Source: an uncultured Saprospiraceae bacterium
Lineage (GTDB): Bacteria; Bacteroidota; Bacteroidia; Chitinophagales; Saprospiraceae
DNA: 64,000 bases
Reading direction: 5' to 3'
NCBI GenBank assembly: GCA_937941765.1
Contig: CALDGQ010000016.1
Coordinates: 1-64,000, forward strand
Shown: positions 1 through 9,397 of the stretch, piece after piece
How positions within the stretch are numbered: the stretch's first letter is position 1
Layout of the letters: every line of letters starts with the position of its first letter
Made by a program: the position numbers and the translations under genes
The notes under the pieces: generated by a model
Told to the model about the DNA's origin: nothing
Database searches by the model: none
The model's input: the letters and a program-made list of their open reading frames with translations, nothing else

Positions 1-228
1 CAGACAGGGATTTTAAAACTTTTGGAGCGTTAAAAACTGTATAAAGCCAGGATTTTTTGAATACTTTTTCATCGGGAAAAAGTATTGCCAGTCCGGCGAG
101 GACAAAGTAAAATTAATGAATTAAGACTAAGCACATTCCACAAAATTTAATAAATTCTTATTACTTCTGAATACCCAGAGCTAGGCATAAGCACTGCAAA
201 ACCTGCTAGGTCTAATAATCATATTTAA
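1..228. other. window-edge intergenic stretch with a short hairpin
   Basis: No gene is supported here. A perfect inverted repeat (10-bp arms at 61-70 and 76-85, 5-nt loop) lies about 145 bases beyond the 3' end of the minus-strand giant gene. It has no clean T-run, so a terminator role is only possible. Confidence 0.4.
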
Positions 229-3200
229 CTACCGCAACAAAGTAACCTGCCCTTGATGCACCCCATCTGTATCATCACTATATAAAACTTCAGCAGTCCA
301 GAAATAGATACCACTTGGCATTTGTTTGGCTCTGAAATTTCCGTCCCAACCAATGGTCGGATCATTGATATCGAAATCTAAACTTTGATATACCAATTCA
401 CCCCATCTATCAAATACATTGAAAGTTTTGATGGTTACTCCATCTTGACCGACAACAGAAAGTACATCATTGATGCCATCATTATTTGGAGAAAAACCAG
501 TTGGAACAAAAACATTACGATCTTGTCTTACGAATATGGTAACCACATCTTCTCCTTCACAACCATTTTCATCAACAACGGTAAGGGTATAGCTTGTTTG
601 ATATTGTAAGCCTATGGCAGTTGGATTTGGACAATCGACACATGTCAAACTATCAGCAGGACTCCAAAAGTAATTGAGTTGTCCATTTTGATTTGCGACT
701 TCTGAATTTAAATATCCTAATTCACCAAAAAGAATAGTTTGATCATCGTAAGTATTGACTTCAATATTTAATGGTTGATAAATATGAATCGTGTCTGGGT
801 ATTGTTCAATACAGCCATTGGCATCTCTAACGTATGCAAAATAATCTCCTGCATCCAACCCTGGAATTCTATCAGAACCATTGAAATTGGTACCATCCAA
901 ACTAAAAGTAAATGGAGGCGTGCCGCCAATCGCATCAATATCAATAAAACCATCTCCGGATTCCCAACAACTTAAATTCGTATGATCTTCATTCACCGTA
1001 AGGTATTCTTCTGGTTCCGTAATTTCGATTGTATTGACAGCTGTACAGTCATTTCCATCTGTTACAGTGATTTGATAGGTACCCGCGTAAATGGATTCAT
1101 TCGATTGTGTCGTTGTGCCATCACTCCATTCGAAAAAATAAGGTGGGGTTCCTCCATTGACCAATGAATTGGCAGTACCTTGTGGTTCCCCTTTACATAA
1201 CACATCAATTCCAGATACATCTACTAACAATCTGTTGGGCTCTATTATTTCTACAGAAGTGGTGGTAGTGCAATTGTTGACATCAGAAATTGTAACAGTG
1301 TATATACCAATTCCTAAACTACTAGCAGTTTCTGTTGTTTGAGAATTGGCGTTGTTGCTCCATAAATAAGTGTAAGGACCGGTTCCTCCACTTCCTGATA
1401 CTGTTGCACGACCCGTTTGATCTCCGTTGCAAACAACATTGACTTGGTCTGAAATCAAAGCACTCATTGCGGTAGGGTTGTCAATAGTCACAGATGCAGT
1501 ACCTATGCAATTCAACTGGTCTGTTACCGTAACCGTATAAGTATTTCCACCTACTAAATTATTAGCTTGTACACCAGATTGCCCATTGCTCCAGTTGATA
1601 TTGAAATCAGAAATATTGGTTGAGGTGCCGCCATACAAAATGTCATCAACACTAGCAGAACCTTCGTTTCCATTATTGCAAAGCGCACCAACTGAGCTAA
1701 GCGTCGCAGAAACTTGCCCTTGTTGATTAATTACAACCATATCTTCATAAGTGCAATCACCAGCATCCGTGACAGTGACTTGATAGGTATTGGCAGTTAG
1801 TCCAATTGCAGTTTGAGTCGCTTGCCCATCGCTCCAAAGATAAGTGTATGGACCTGTTCCACCAGTTACATTAACGGTTGCAACGCCATCAGTAGCTCCA
1901 AAACAAATGATATTTGTAGGAGGAATTGCGGTCGTAACAGGTTCGGTAGGTTGTCCCACATAGATGCTCATGTCAAATGTGCACATATTGCTATCAGTGA
2001 TGGTTAACGTATAGGTTCCTTCGCTTAGTCCGGATAGGTCTTCTGTAGTTTCGCCATTGTCCCAAGCGTAAGTGTATCCACCAGACCCACCATCAGGAGT
2101 GATATTAATCGAACCGTCACTGCCTCCATAACAATTTGCATCCAATGTTGCATCTGTATAGGTCAGTGGGGGAGGTTCGTTTATTACATAACTTTGAGTT
2201 GAGGTGCAATTATTTTCGTCTGAAATGATTACGGTGTAAGTTCCTTCCGTTAAGTTCATCAAATCTTCCGTAGTTTCTCCGTTGTCCCAATTGTAAGTAA
2301 AATTATTGGAGCCACCTGAAACGGTAATATCTATGGTGCCATCATTTCCTGCATTACAATTGACATCAGTTATATTATCTTGAACAACAAATGCTGCTGG
2401 TTCATTTACTTCTATGGTAAGTGTTTCTCCACAATTGTTATCATCAGCGACGACAACTGTATAAGTTCCAGCTGTTAAACCCGTTGCTGTTGCAGTCATT
2501 TGACCGGTAGGAATCCAACCATATGAATAGTTTCCAGAACCACCTGAAACTGAAACAGAAGCGGTTCCATTACTACCTCCATTGCAATCAACATCTGTAG
2601 AGTCAACCATTACAATGATTTCAGTTGGTTGAAAAATTTCTACAGAGTCATAATGTAGACAGTCATTGGCATCAGCAATTGTAACATACTGCATACCTGC
2701 TGGAAGGTCTATTGCTGTTTGCGTATTTTGGTCACCATTCCAATTGTAATTATAAGGGCCTGAACCTCCAGAGGCGGTCGCAGTAGCCGTACCATTTGTG
2801 TACTCAAAACAAGCGGCATCCGTTGCAGCGGTCATGCTCGTTATTGGAGTAGGTTCAACTATAGTAATGGATTCCGTAACCGTGCACATGTTATCATCAG
2901 TCATGACAAGAGCGTAGGTGCCAGCTGTTAAGTCAATAGCAGATGAGCTAGTTTGTCCATCACTCCAAAGGAAGGTGTAAGGACCCGTTCCTCCCATAAA
3001 TGTTGGTGCAGCGACTCCATTATTCATTCCAAAACATTCTAATGAATCTGCAGCTAATGATAAACTTAATGCCTCTGGTTGCATCACTTCTACTTCTTGG
3101 TTGGCGACACAATTTTGACCATCTGTTATTGTAACAATATAGTTGCCAATTGGTAATCCTGTTGCGATCGAATCGGTTTGGCCACCTCCCCAATCGAAAC

Positions 3201-5691
3201 TATAAGGATAAGTTCCACCTGCTACATTTACTGATATTTCTCCATTACTTTCACCAAAGCAATTGACGTCTAAAATTGTAAGTGGTGCAGTAGTTATAGT
3301 GTCTGGTTGACCTACTAATATACTTACACTTGTTCCACAAGAAACATCGTCATCAATAAAGATTTCATAGGTTCCAGCACTTAAACCTGTAAATGTACCG
3401 GTAGTGTTAGAATTCATGTCTAACGTATAAGTGAATGGGGGATAAGTTCCCATACCTGTTACTTGAATGGCTCCATCAGAACTCCCAAAACAATTTGTAT
3501 CCGTAATTAAATCGACACCTAAACTTGGTGGAATGCAATCCGGCGTCGAACATTGTTGTGTCCCAATCGAACCATCACACATACCCAATGCTCTGACTTC
3601 AATATCTACATCTGTGCTCAATGACAGTCCATTTACTTGATGAGATAGGACTCCGTTATTAGCAGGTATCCATGTCATTCCTCCATCCAAACTAACTTCA
3701 TAACCGCCTGATGCTCCGCTAATTGCGTCCCAAATAAATGTGATACTATTGTCCGTAATATTGGTACAAGTGATAACTGGAGCAACCAATTGATCTAAAA
3801 CAGTAATCGTCACAGAATCATAAACAGAGCAGCCATAACTATCTGTAGCAGTCAATGTATAAGTGGTCGTAACATCTGGGCTAGCATCCGGATCTGGACA
3901 ATCCCAACAATCTAAGCCCGTAGTCGGTGACCATACATAATTGACTTTGTATATGGACTCGAAACAGATAGACCATTTCCGTAAATCTCCATTGAAGCCA
4001 TTAAATTTATCTTGAATTAATAACTTCCAAATTCCATTAGTTAGATTCTCTCCATCCCACAAATCTGAGAAAACGCCCTCTGGTAAATATTCGCCTGTGA
4101 ATGGTGCTTCAGATGCAGGAGCACTGTTAGGATCTGGTCCGCCATCAGTAATATTCGTTGTCGCATTTGGTGTAAAGCAAGTACCGATATAGTTGTCTGC
4201 ATTGGCTCCGTTACCCGTTGTTAATTCCAAAAACTGACCACTTGGGGCAATCAAATAAATGAGTAGATCATCGTCCCAAGAATGTATCAGCGTATCTATA
4301 CAGACTCGTTTTATAACACCTTCCTCCAGAAAAGTTGGTTGAACACCGAATACTTGAATTTCCGATTCCGTATTTTCTAAGTTAGTAATAGTCTGACTCC
4401 CTTCAAAAGTAAAAGTAGGTGGAGGAGGTAGTGTAATTTGCAAGGTTCCATCTAAAGCAACGGTATTGGAAGAACAAATAGTTGTATCTTCTCTAAGTAC
4501 CGGATCTACAATTTCATTGTCCCTTATAAATATCCAAAAAGTATCTCTATTGCAAATATCTCTTTGTACATCGATACCAATTGATTCAGCTGATTCGTCA
4601 ATCATATCTTCAAAAGCAATGATTGGTACAGAAATGGAATTTTCTCCAGCAGGAATCGTCAAGTCATCCGGAATCAATTCATAATCCACTCCATTTTCTG
4701 CGGTTCCAAAAATATTATAATCAATTTGAAAATCTTGAGGGACATCATTTGGCAATGTAAAAGTAAGAACCCCATCAGAACATCCCTCAGTTATAGTTCC
4801 ATCTAATGAAACGGTAGCTGCTTCCACATTCAAAGTTCCAGTTCCAAAACTTTTGGCTTCTAAAAATACGCCGGTGTCAAAAATACCATCTCCCACATCA
4901 GCGACTGCCAATTTCATGGTATATTCTTCACAAGGAGTTACGATTGCTTGTGCAATAAATACGTCTAAGTATCCATCGTATTCCATCGAAGTACTTCCAG
5001 CATTGTTGTTATAATAAGTGCTGTAATCGTATTGACAGCCATTTGGAATATCAACACCATTCGGGTTTACGTTGTTAATTGTAACTGGAACATTAGTGAA
5101 TGTTTCGCCAGAAGGATCGGCTGGATCAGGGACTAATGCGATATTGGTTTGATTATACATGCCTCCTGCTGGATTTGGACCGGTAATAAAAAATCCGAAA
5201 ACATCATTGTAGGCATTGCATGCAAATTCAGGATATTCCTCAGAAGCAAATACATATTTAAATCGCAGTGTATCGGCTGTTGGAATAAATGAAATAGTGT
5301 AGAAAGCAGTATTGAAAGTACCCAACGCAGCAATATTATTCAAGGAAGGACAATTTGCAGTTGCTCCATTATTAAAACCATTTCCTGGGCCACTATTGTT
5401 TCCTTGTGCAATAGTCGCATCTCCAGAGGTCATTAAGATTCCTCTTTCAATTCCAATATTACCTAGCCCATTTGTAAAATAACCAACCGAAATATCTTCA
5501 CCAGAAAAACTTAATGCGGTGACTTCAACACCATCTCCTAAAAACACGTTGGTTACCAGTGATTCTGGAGTAAAAATTCCAGTATTGGCAGGCGTGACTT
5601 CTATTTGCCCCATCGAAATAAATGGAGCTAGCATTAGAAAAATAAAAACGAGATGACAATTATGAATGAAACTTGGTTTACCTTTTTTCAT
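229..5691 (-). CDS. giant secreted SprB-repeat protein with choice-of-anchor L, P-domain-like and gliding-motility C-terminal domains
   Basis: 1820 residues. An N-terminal signal peptide (hydrophobic LVFIFLMLAPFISMG) precedes a choice-of-anchor L-type domain (about 30-270, with FKYVFASEEYPEF). Next come a Calx-beta-like stretch (about 295-390), a proprotein-convertase P-domain-like region (about 420-580, LWDGENLTNGIWKLLIQD), a short fibronectin III-like stretch, and about twelve SprB-type repeats (about 730-1600). Each repeat starts C-x-G-x-x-x-G and carries GGTGPYTYLWSDG-like text. The end (about 1730-1820) is the CHU_C/type B T9SS sorting domain (FVPTGFSPNNDGINDVL, WDGNFRAKQMPSGIYFW). By family knowledge it should be exported by T9SS and held at the cell surface as an adhesin or gliding-related protein; the ligand is unknown. 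The gene is monocistronic and divergent from sppA. Confidence 0.88.
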   Translation of the reverse strand: MKKGKPSFIHNCHLVFIFLMLAPFISMGQIEVTPANTGIFTPESLVTNVFLGDGVEVTALSFSGEDISVGYFTNGLGNIGIERGILMTSGDATIAQGNNSGPGNGFNNGATANCPSLNNIAALGTFNTAFYTISFIPTADTLRFKYVFASEEYPEFACNAYNDVFGFFITGPNPAGGMYNQTNIALVPDPADPSGETFTNVPVTINNVNPNGVDIPNGCQYDYSTYYNNNAGSTSMEYDGYLDVFIAQAIVTPCEEYTMKLAVADVGDGIFDTGVFLEAKSFGTGTLNVEAATVSLDGTITEGCSDGVLTFTLPNDVPQDFQIDYNIFGTAENGVDYELIPDDLTIPAGENSISVPIIAFEDMIDESAESIGIDVQRDICNRDTFWIFIRDNEIVDPVLREDTTICSSNTVALDGTLQITLPPPPTFTFEGSQTITNLENTESEIQVFGVQPTFLEEGVIKRVCIDTLIHSWDDDLLIYLIAPSGQFLELTTGNGANADNYIGTCFTPNATTNITDGGPDPNSAPASEAPFTGEYLPEGVFSDLWDGENLTNGIWKLLIQDKFNGFNGDLRKWSICFESIYKVNYVWSPTTGLDCWDCPDPDASPDVTTTYTLTATDSYGCSVYDSVTITVLDQLVAPVITCTNITDNSITFIWDAISGASGGYEVSLDGGMTWIPANNGVLSHQVNGLSLSTDVDIEVRALGMCDGSIGTQQCSTPDCIPPSLGVDLITDTNCFGSSDGAIQVTGMGTYPPFTYTLDMNSNTTGTFTGLSAGTYEIFIDDDVSCGTSVSILVGQPDTITTAPLTILDVNCFGESNGEISVNVAGGTYPYSFDWGGGQTDSIATGLPIGNYIVTITDGQNCVANQEVEVMQPEALSLSLAADSLECFGMNNGVAAPTFMGGTGPYTFLWSDGQTSSSAIDLTAGTYALVMTDDNMCTVTESITIVEPTPITSMTAATDAACFEYTNGTATATASGGSGPYNYNWNGDQNTQTAIDLPAGMQYVTIADANDCLHYDSVEIFQPTEIIVMVDSTDVDCNGGSNGTASVSVSGGSGNYSYGWIPTGQMTATATGLTAGTYTVVVADDNNCGETLTIEVNEPAAFVVQDNITDVNCNAGNDGTIDITVSGGSNNFTYNWDNGETTEDLMNLTEGTYTVIISDENNCTSTQSYVINEPPPLTYTDATLDANCYGGSDGSINITPDGGSGGYTYAWDNGETTEDLSGLSEGTYTLTITDSNMCTFDMSIYVGQPTEPVTTAIPPTNIICFGATDGVATVNVTGGTGPYTYLWSDGQATQTAIGLTANTYQVTVTDAGDCTYEDMVVINQQGQVSATLSSVGALCNNGNEGSASVDDILYGGTSTNISDFNINWSNGQSGVQANNLVGGNTYTVTVTDQLNCIGTASVTIDNPTAMSALISDQVNVVCNGDQTGRATVSGSGGTGPYTYLWSNNANSQTTETASSLGIGIYTVTISDVNNCTTTTSVEIIEPNRLLVDVSGIDVLCKGEPQGTANSLVNGGTPPYFFEWSDGTTTQSNESIYAGTYQITVTDGNDCTAVNTIEITEPEEYLTVNEDHTNLSCWESGDGFIDIDAIGGTPPFTFSLDGTNFNGSDRIPGLDAGDYFAYVRDANGCIEQYPDTIHIYQPLNIEVNTYDDQTILFGELGYLNSEVANQNGQLNYFWSPADSLTCVDCPNPTAIGLQYQTSYTLTVVDENGCEGEDVVTIFVRQDRNVFVPTGFSPNNDGINDVLSVVGQDGVTIKTFNVFDRWGELVYQSLDFDINDPTIGWDGNFRAKQMPSGIYFWTAEVLYSDDTDGVHQGQVTLLR
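891..3500 (-). repeat. twelve in-gene SprB repeats, period roughly 230 bp
   Basis: About a dozen units, each encoding CxGxxxGxxxxxxxGGxxPYxxxWxxG followed by a TAGTYTVTVTD-like strand. They have diverged at the DNA level and are not recent identical copies. They make up about half of the giant protein. Confidence 0.8.
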
Positions 5692-6019
5692 AAGATCTAT
5701 GCGGGTTGAGTGCTAAATAATAAGTTGGTTCGTAGGACTTCTAAAATTAAAAATCTAATTGCACAATTGAAACTATCACAAACTATTATTAACATCAAGT
5801 GCAGCCTAGTAGACTATTATTTTAAAATCGCCCTAATTAAGTGTTTTTTTAAGTGATTAGCTTATATAAATAGTACCATCTGGGAGGAAATTCGCTGCAT
5901 TTTCAAAAAAATTAAATAATCGTCCCATATTCTTCCCCTTTTATCTAAAAATCGACCATTTAAGGAATGATTATTTTAATTTTAGGTGTTATATAACAAA
6001 CAAATAGATACATAATAGA
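5692..6019. other. divergent intergenic region between the giant adhesin-like gene and sppA
   Basis: 328 bases, very AT-rich, expected to hold two outward-facing promoters. I could not pick a convincing TAnnTTTG box for either gene. No RNA gene or repeat is seen. Confidence 0.4.
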
Positions 6020-7792
6020 ATGAAAAATTTTCTAAAAATAGTTTTTGGTTCTTGCTTAGGTGTTTTCCTAGCAGGAATTGTCATGATGTTTTTGGGTTTT
6101 GGAACCTTAGGAGCCGTTATGAATGCAGGCGGTGAAAAAACAAGTGTGGACAATGGTTCTGTGTTGGTTATGAAATTTGATAACCTTATTCCTGAAAAAA
6201 CAAATAACCTTCCTGTTGATCCAATGGATTTCAAATCCGAAAAAATCGTAGGACTCCATGATTTTATTAGAACAATCGAGCACGCGAAAGATGATAGCGA
6301 TATTGCTGGTATATTGTTAGATATGAGTAGTATGCCGGGTGGGAATACCACTAAATCATCTATTCGAGAAGCAATTCAGGATTTTAAATCTGATGGTAAA
6401 TTTGTTGTTGCTTACAGTGAGAATTACTCACAAGGTGCTTACTATATGGCATCTGTTGCTGACAAAATCTTTGTGCATCCATTAGGCGGAATTGAATTTA
6501 ATGGATTTGGAGGAACCATTCCATTTTTCAAAGACATGTTAGATCGGTTAGGTATCAAAATGCAAGTGTATTATGCGGGTCAATTCAAAAGTGCATCTGA
6601 ACCTTTTCGTTTGAAAAAAATGAGTGAGCAAAATCGTTTGCAAACTCGGGAATATCTGGAAGGAATGTATCAGATGTTTTTAGAAGATATTTCTGAAGTA
6701 AGAAATATTCCTGTTGATGAATTGAGAACCATTGCTGATCAAAATAAACTTAGAAAACCAGAGGATTGTGTCCGTTACGGATTTGCAGATGCAGTAGGTT
6801 ATTATGATGAAGCACTTTCCGATTTAAGGTCTAGATTGTCACTTGATGAGGATGATAAAATTCCTTCTATTACTTTAGCCAAGTATGCAAATGGCCGATA
6901 TGGAAAATCTTCAACTGCAAAAAACAAAATCGCAGTGGTCTATGCAGAAGGAAATATTGTTGATGGTAAAGGAGAACCTGGAAATATTGGTGGTGATAAG
7001 TATGCTAAAATCATTCGTAAACTAAGACAAGATGATAAAACGAAAGGTTTGGTACTACGTGTAAATTCCGGTGGTGGTAGTGCATTGGCTTCTGATATCA
7101 TGTGGAGAGAATTGGAATTGTTTAAACAAACAGGACGTCCGTTTATTGTTTCATTTGGAGATGTTGCTGCTTCTGGTGGTTATTATATCGCATGTGCAGC
7201 CGATTCCATTTATGCAGAACCTAATTCTATCACAGGTTCTATAGGTGTTTTCGGAATGATTCCTAGTATGGCAGATATGTTGCGCGAAAAAGTAGGGGTT
7301 ACTTTTGATACAATTAAGACTGGAAAATTTGCGAATGGCATCAGTCCTTTTATTGATATCTCTCCTGAAGAAGGAAAAATAATTCAAGAAGGCGTAGAAG
7401 ATATTTATGAAACTTTCTTAAAACGGGTGGCAGAAGGAAGAGGCATGTCAAGAGATGCCGTTCATGAAATTGCACAAGGAAGAGTATGGTTAGGATCCAA
7501 AGGAAAAGAAATCGGTTTGGTTGATGTGATGGGAGGTTTGGATGATGCAATTGCAGCAGTAGCCGAAAAAGCAAATCTGGGAGAAAAGTATCGTACTTCG
7601 GAATACCCGCGCGTCAAAGAACCTTTCCAACAAATGATTGACAGATTTACTGGTGTGGAGGAAGCTAATTTTGAAGAACATTTTATTAAGAAAGAATTGG
7701 GCGAATTGTATCCTTACATCAAAGAGTTGAGTGAAGTTAAAAGAATGAAAGGACCACAAGCTCGGTTGCCTTTTGTGTTGCCTAGTTACTAG
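6020..7792 (+). CDS. sppA: signal peptide peptidase SppA, 67K type
   Basis: 590 residues, the length of the long two-domain SppA form (peptidase S49). It degrades leftover signal peptides in the inner membrane. One N-terminal membrane anchor (about 7-33) precedes two tandem S49 domains. The catalytic lysine is K190 in AGQFKSASEPF of the first domain, and the catalytic serine is S385 in DVAASGGYYIACAAD of the second, matching the Ser/Lys dyad split across domains in E. coli SppA. The ATG follows an A-rich leader with no strong Shine-Dalgarno, normal for Bacteroidota. The gene is followed by a large palindrome. Confidence 0.95.
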   Translation: MKNFLKIVFGSCLGVFLAGIVMMFLGFGTLGAVMNAGGEKTSVDNGSVLVMKFDNLIPEKTNNLPVDPMDFKSEKIVGLHDFIRTIEHAKDDSDIAGILLDMSSMPGGNTTKSSIREAIQDFKSDGKFVVAYSENYSQGAYYMASVADKIFVHPLGGIEFNGFGGTIPFFKDMLDRLGIKMQVYYAGQFKSASEPFRLKKMSEQNRLQTREYLEGMYQMFLEDISEVRNIPVDELRTIADQNKLRKPEDCVRYGFADAVGYYDEALSDLRSRLSLDEDDKIPSITLAKYANGRYGKSSTAKNKIAVVYAEGNIVDGKGEPGNIGGDKYAKIIRKLRQDDKTKGLVLRVNSGGGSALASDIMWRELELFKQTGRPFIVSFGDVAASGGYYIACAADSIYAEPNSITGSIGVFGMIPSMADMLREKVGVTFDTIKTGKFANGISPFIDISPEEGKIIQEGVEDIYETFLKRVAEGRGMSRDAVHEIAQGRVWLGSKGKEIGLVDVMGGLDDAIAAVAEKANLGEKYRTSEYPRVKEPFQQMIDRFTGVEEANFEEHFIKKELGELYPYIKELSEVKRMKGPQARLPFVLPSY

Positions 7793-7935
7793 TATCTAGT
7801 ACGCTATGGCTGATAGTATGTAGTAGTTAGACGACCTTGTTTCGTGAGTACGTATGAGTACGTATGCACACGAAACAAGGTCGTCTAACTACTAGATACT
7901 AGATACTAGTTACTAATTACTAACTACTAAATACT
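7787..7935. repeat. nested intergenic palindrome (site A)
   Basis: A perfect 26-bp inverted repeat (7821-7846 with 7869-7894) encloses a 22-nt loop made of two copies of AGTACGTATG. The inner arm contains CGAAACAAGG (7871-7880). The outer flanks are degenerate repeats of TACTAGATA/CTAACTACTAA type. The right flank runs into the 93-residue gene and supplies its stop codon (7927-7929) and last residues. The flanking genes are convergent, so it may also terminate transcription from both sides. Confidence 0.8.
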
Positions 7936-8208
7936 ACTAAACCACTCCAACTTCCCCTCAAATATATAAACCATAATTCCAGCCACCAACAAAGGCGTAA
8001 TGATCGTCACAATCATAAAGTTGAAATACCAACGTGGTACTTTAGAAGGTTCAATCCATTCAGCGATTAAAGAAATAATCAAAATGAAAAGTGCCGTCAA
8101 TGGAATACCAAGGCTAAACATCGTTCCAATAAAATCACTGCATAGCCATAGAATAGCGAATAAAATAAATTCAACAATAAATAGTTCTAAACTTCCGAAT
8201 CTTGACAT
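7927..8208 (-). CDS. small three-helix membrane protein, unknown function
   Basis: 93 residues. Three hydrophobic segments are visible (about 8-30, 33-48 and 62-84), separated by the short charged stretch AEWIEPSKVPRWY. I do not recognise the family. It reads toward sppA, and its last codons (FSSI-stop) come from the arm of the intergenic palindrome. Bacteroidota often carry such small inner-membrane proteins as single genes; no role can be assigned from context. Confidence 0.65.
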   Translation of the reverse strand: MSRFGSLELFIVEFILFAILWLCSDFIGTMFSLGIPLTALFILIISLIAEWIEPSKVPRWYFNFMIVTIITPLLVAGIMVYIFEGKLEWFSSI

Positions 8209-8455
8209 GAATTAATTTATAAAGTGTTTTTTTCTTTTATGTATATCTTCCAAATTATAAAGTATTTATAAATGTTGAGTATTTATCTTCCAAAAATGTT
8301 GGCATTCAGCTAATTCATTTCGTTATTAATCTTGAATTGAACTTCAAAATTGGATACGAGTTTGTGATATTAGTAATGGAAGCTTACGACGAATATGCCT
8401 TTTTTTCATAACATTCCGTTAAAATTCTGACAAAGCCGAAATACATTTATACTAT

Positions 8456-8463
8456 TACATTTG
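8456..8463 (+). promoter_or_regulatory. Bacteroidota -7 box upstream of the DUF6794-like gene
   Basis: TACATTTG matches TAnnTTTG and sits 37 bases before the start codon. The -33 element is weak. The same octamer precedes topA. Confidence 0.45.
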
Positions 8464-8500
8464 TTTATCTTCGTTCTATATCAAACTGTACTAATAAAAA

Positions 8501-9055
8501 ATGACTTTAATGTTGAAACCTACTTTTCAAATTGCAATAATTTTAATGTGTTTTTTTCAAGTATCTTTTGCTCAGCCTCAAAGTGTAAAAGAAAAGGCCA
8601 AAGAATTGACTTATGAAGATGAGTTTGAAAAGAACTATCAGAAAAGAATCAAGAAGGAACGAATCAACGGGGTTTATATTCCAAAAGATATGAGTCAATG
8701 CTTATTAGAATTGACGAGATTGACGGATGCTGATTCAAGAACTAAATTCAAAACAGTACAAGAAGATGAAGCAGTTCGAAAAATACATTTCAGTTTAGGT
8801 CGTTGGATTATTCACAATTGGGGATTTTATGAAGGTTCTAGATTGTCCGTAGCGATCAATAATATGGGTATTTCAAATCCCGATGACATGGCTCAGTTTA
8901 TTATCCGATCTTTTCACAGAAGTTTGAATAAAAAAGAATTGAAAATAAAAGAGCAATTGGATTATTATAAAGAACTTCAAGTGAAACGAAATGAGGAGAA
9001 AAAGAAAAAACGAAAAGTGTTATCCACCACAACTAGAAAGCGAGAAAAAAATTAA
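8501..9055 (+). CDS. secreted DUF6794-like protein
   Basis: 184 residues. A signal peptide (hydrophobic about 8-23, ending SFAQ) is followed by a basic, charged protein. The middle, YIPKDMSQCLLELTRL through HFSLGRWIIHNWGFYEGSRL and NPDDMAQFIIRSFHRSLN, resembles the DUF6794 domain as I remember it. The C-terminus is Lys/Arg-rich (KRNEEKKKKRKVL). An alternative start two codons downstream (MLKPTF) is possible. The gene is monocistronic with its own -7 box and terminator. Function unknown; export to the periplasm or outer membrane is inferred from the signal peptide. Confidence 0.75.
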   Translation: MTLMLKPTFQIAIILMCFFQVSFAQPQSVKEKAKELTYEDEFEKNYQKRIKKERINGVYIPKDMSQCLLELTRLTDADSRTKFKTVQEDEAVRKIHFSLGRWIIHNWGFYEGSRLSVAINNMGISNPDDMAQFIIRSFHRSLNKKELKIKEQLDYYKELQVKRNEEKKKKRKVLSTTTRKREKN

Positions 9056-9063
9056 AATTTCAA

Positions 9064-9106
9064 AAGAAGCTGTAGCAATTGTTAATGTTACAGCTTCTTT
9101 TTTTTG
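9064..9106 (+). terminator. rho-independent terminator
   Basis: A 14-bp stem (9064-9077 with 9086-9099, one G-U pair) is followed by a T-run, just after the DUF6794-like gene. Confidence 0.85.
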
Positions 9107-9267
9107 CAAATAGCCGAATTACCTGACAAAATAAATCCATCGTCAAAAAAATTTCAACTTCTTTTTAACAGATATTCACACAGCCAACTAATTCGTATTA
9201 AGTTACTTGCACATCAATTTTTAATCTTTTGTTTTTAAAAATGAAAACGAATTTATTTAAAATTGCT

Positions 9268-9296
9268 TTGAACCATATCCAAAATTTATACATTTG
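9268..9296 (+). promoter_or_regulatory. predicted topA promoter
   Basis: TTG (9268-9270), an 18-bp spacer and TACATTTG (9289-9296) match the Bacteroidota -33/-7 arrangement. This leaves a leader of about 95 bases before topA. The rest of 9107-9397 shows no gene or RNA structure. Confidence 0.55.
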
Positions 9297-9397
9297 CATC
9301 TTGATTGAATCCTCAGAAGACAATATTTTTGAGAATTTATTCGATTTCTCATAGAAAGTGAAAACTTCAATAACCCAATTTTACATATATATATAGT

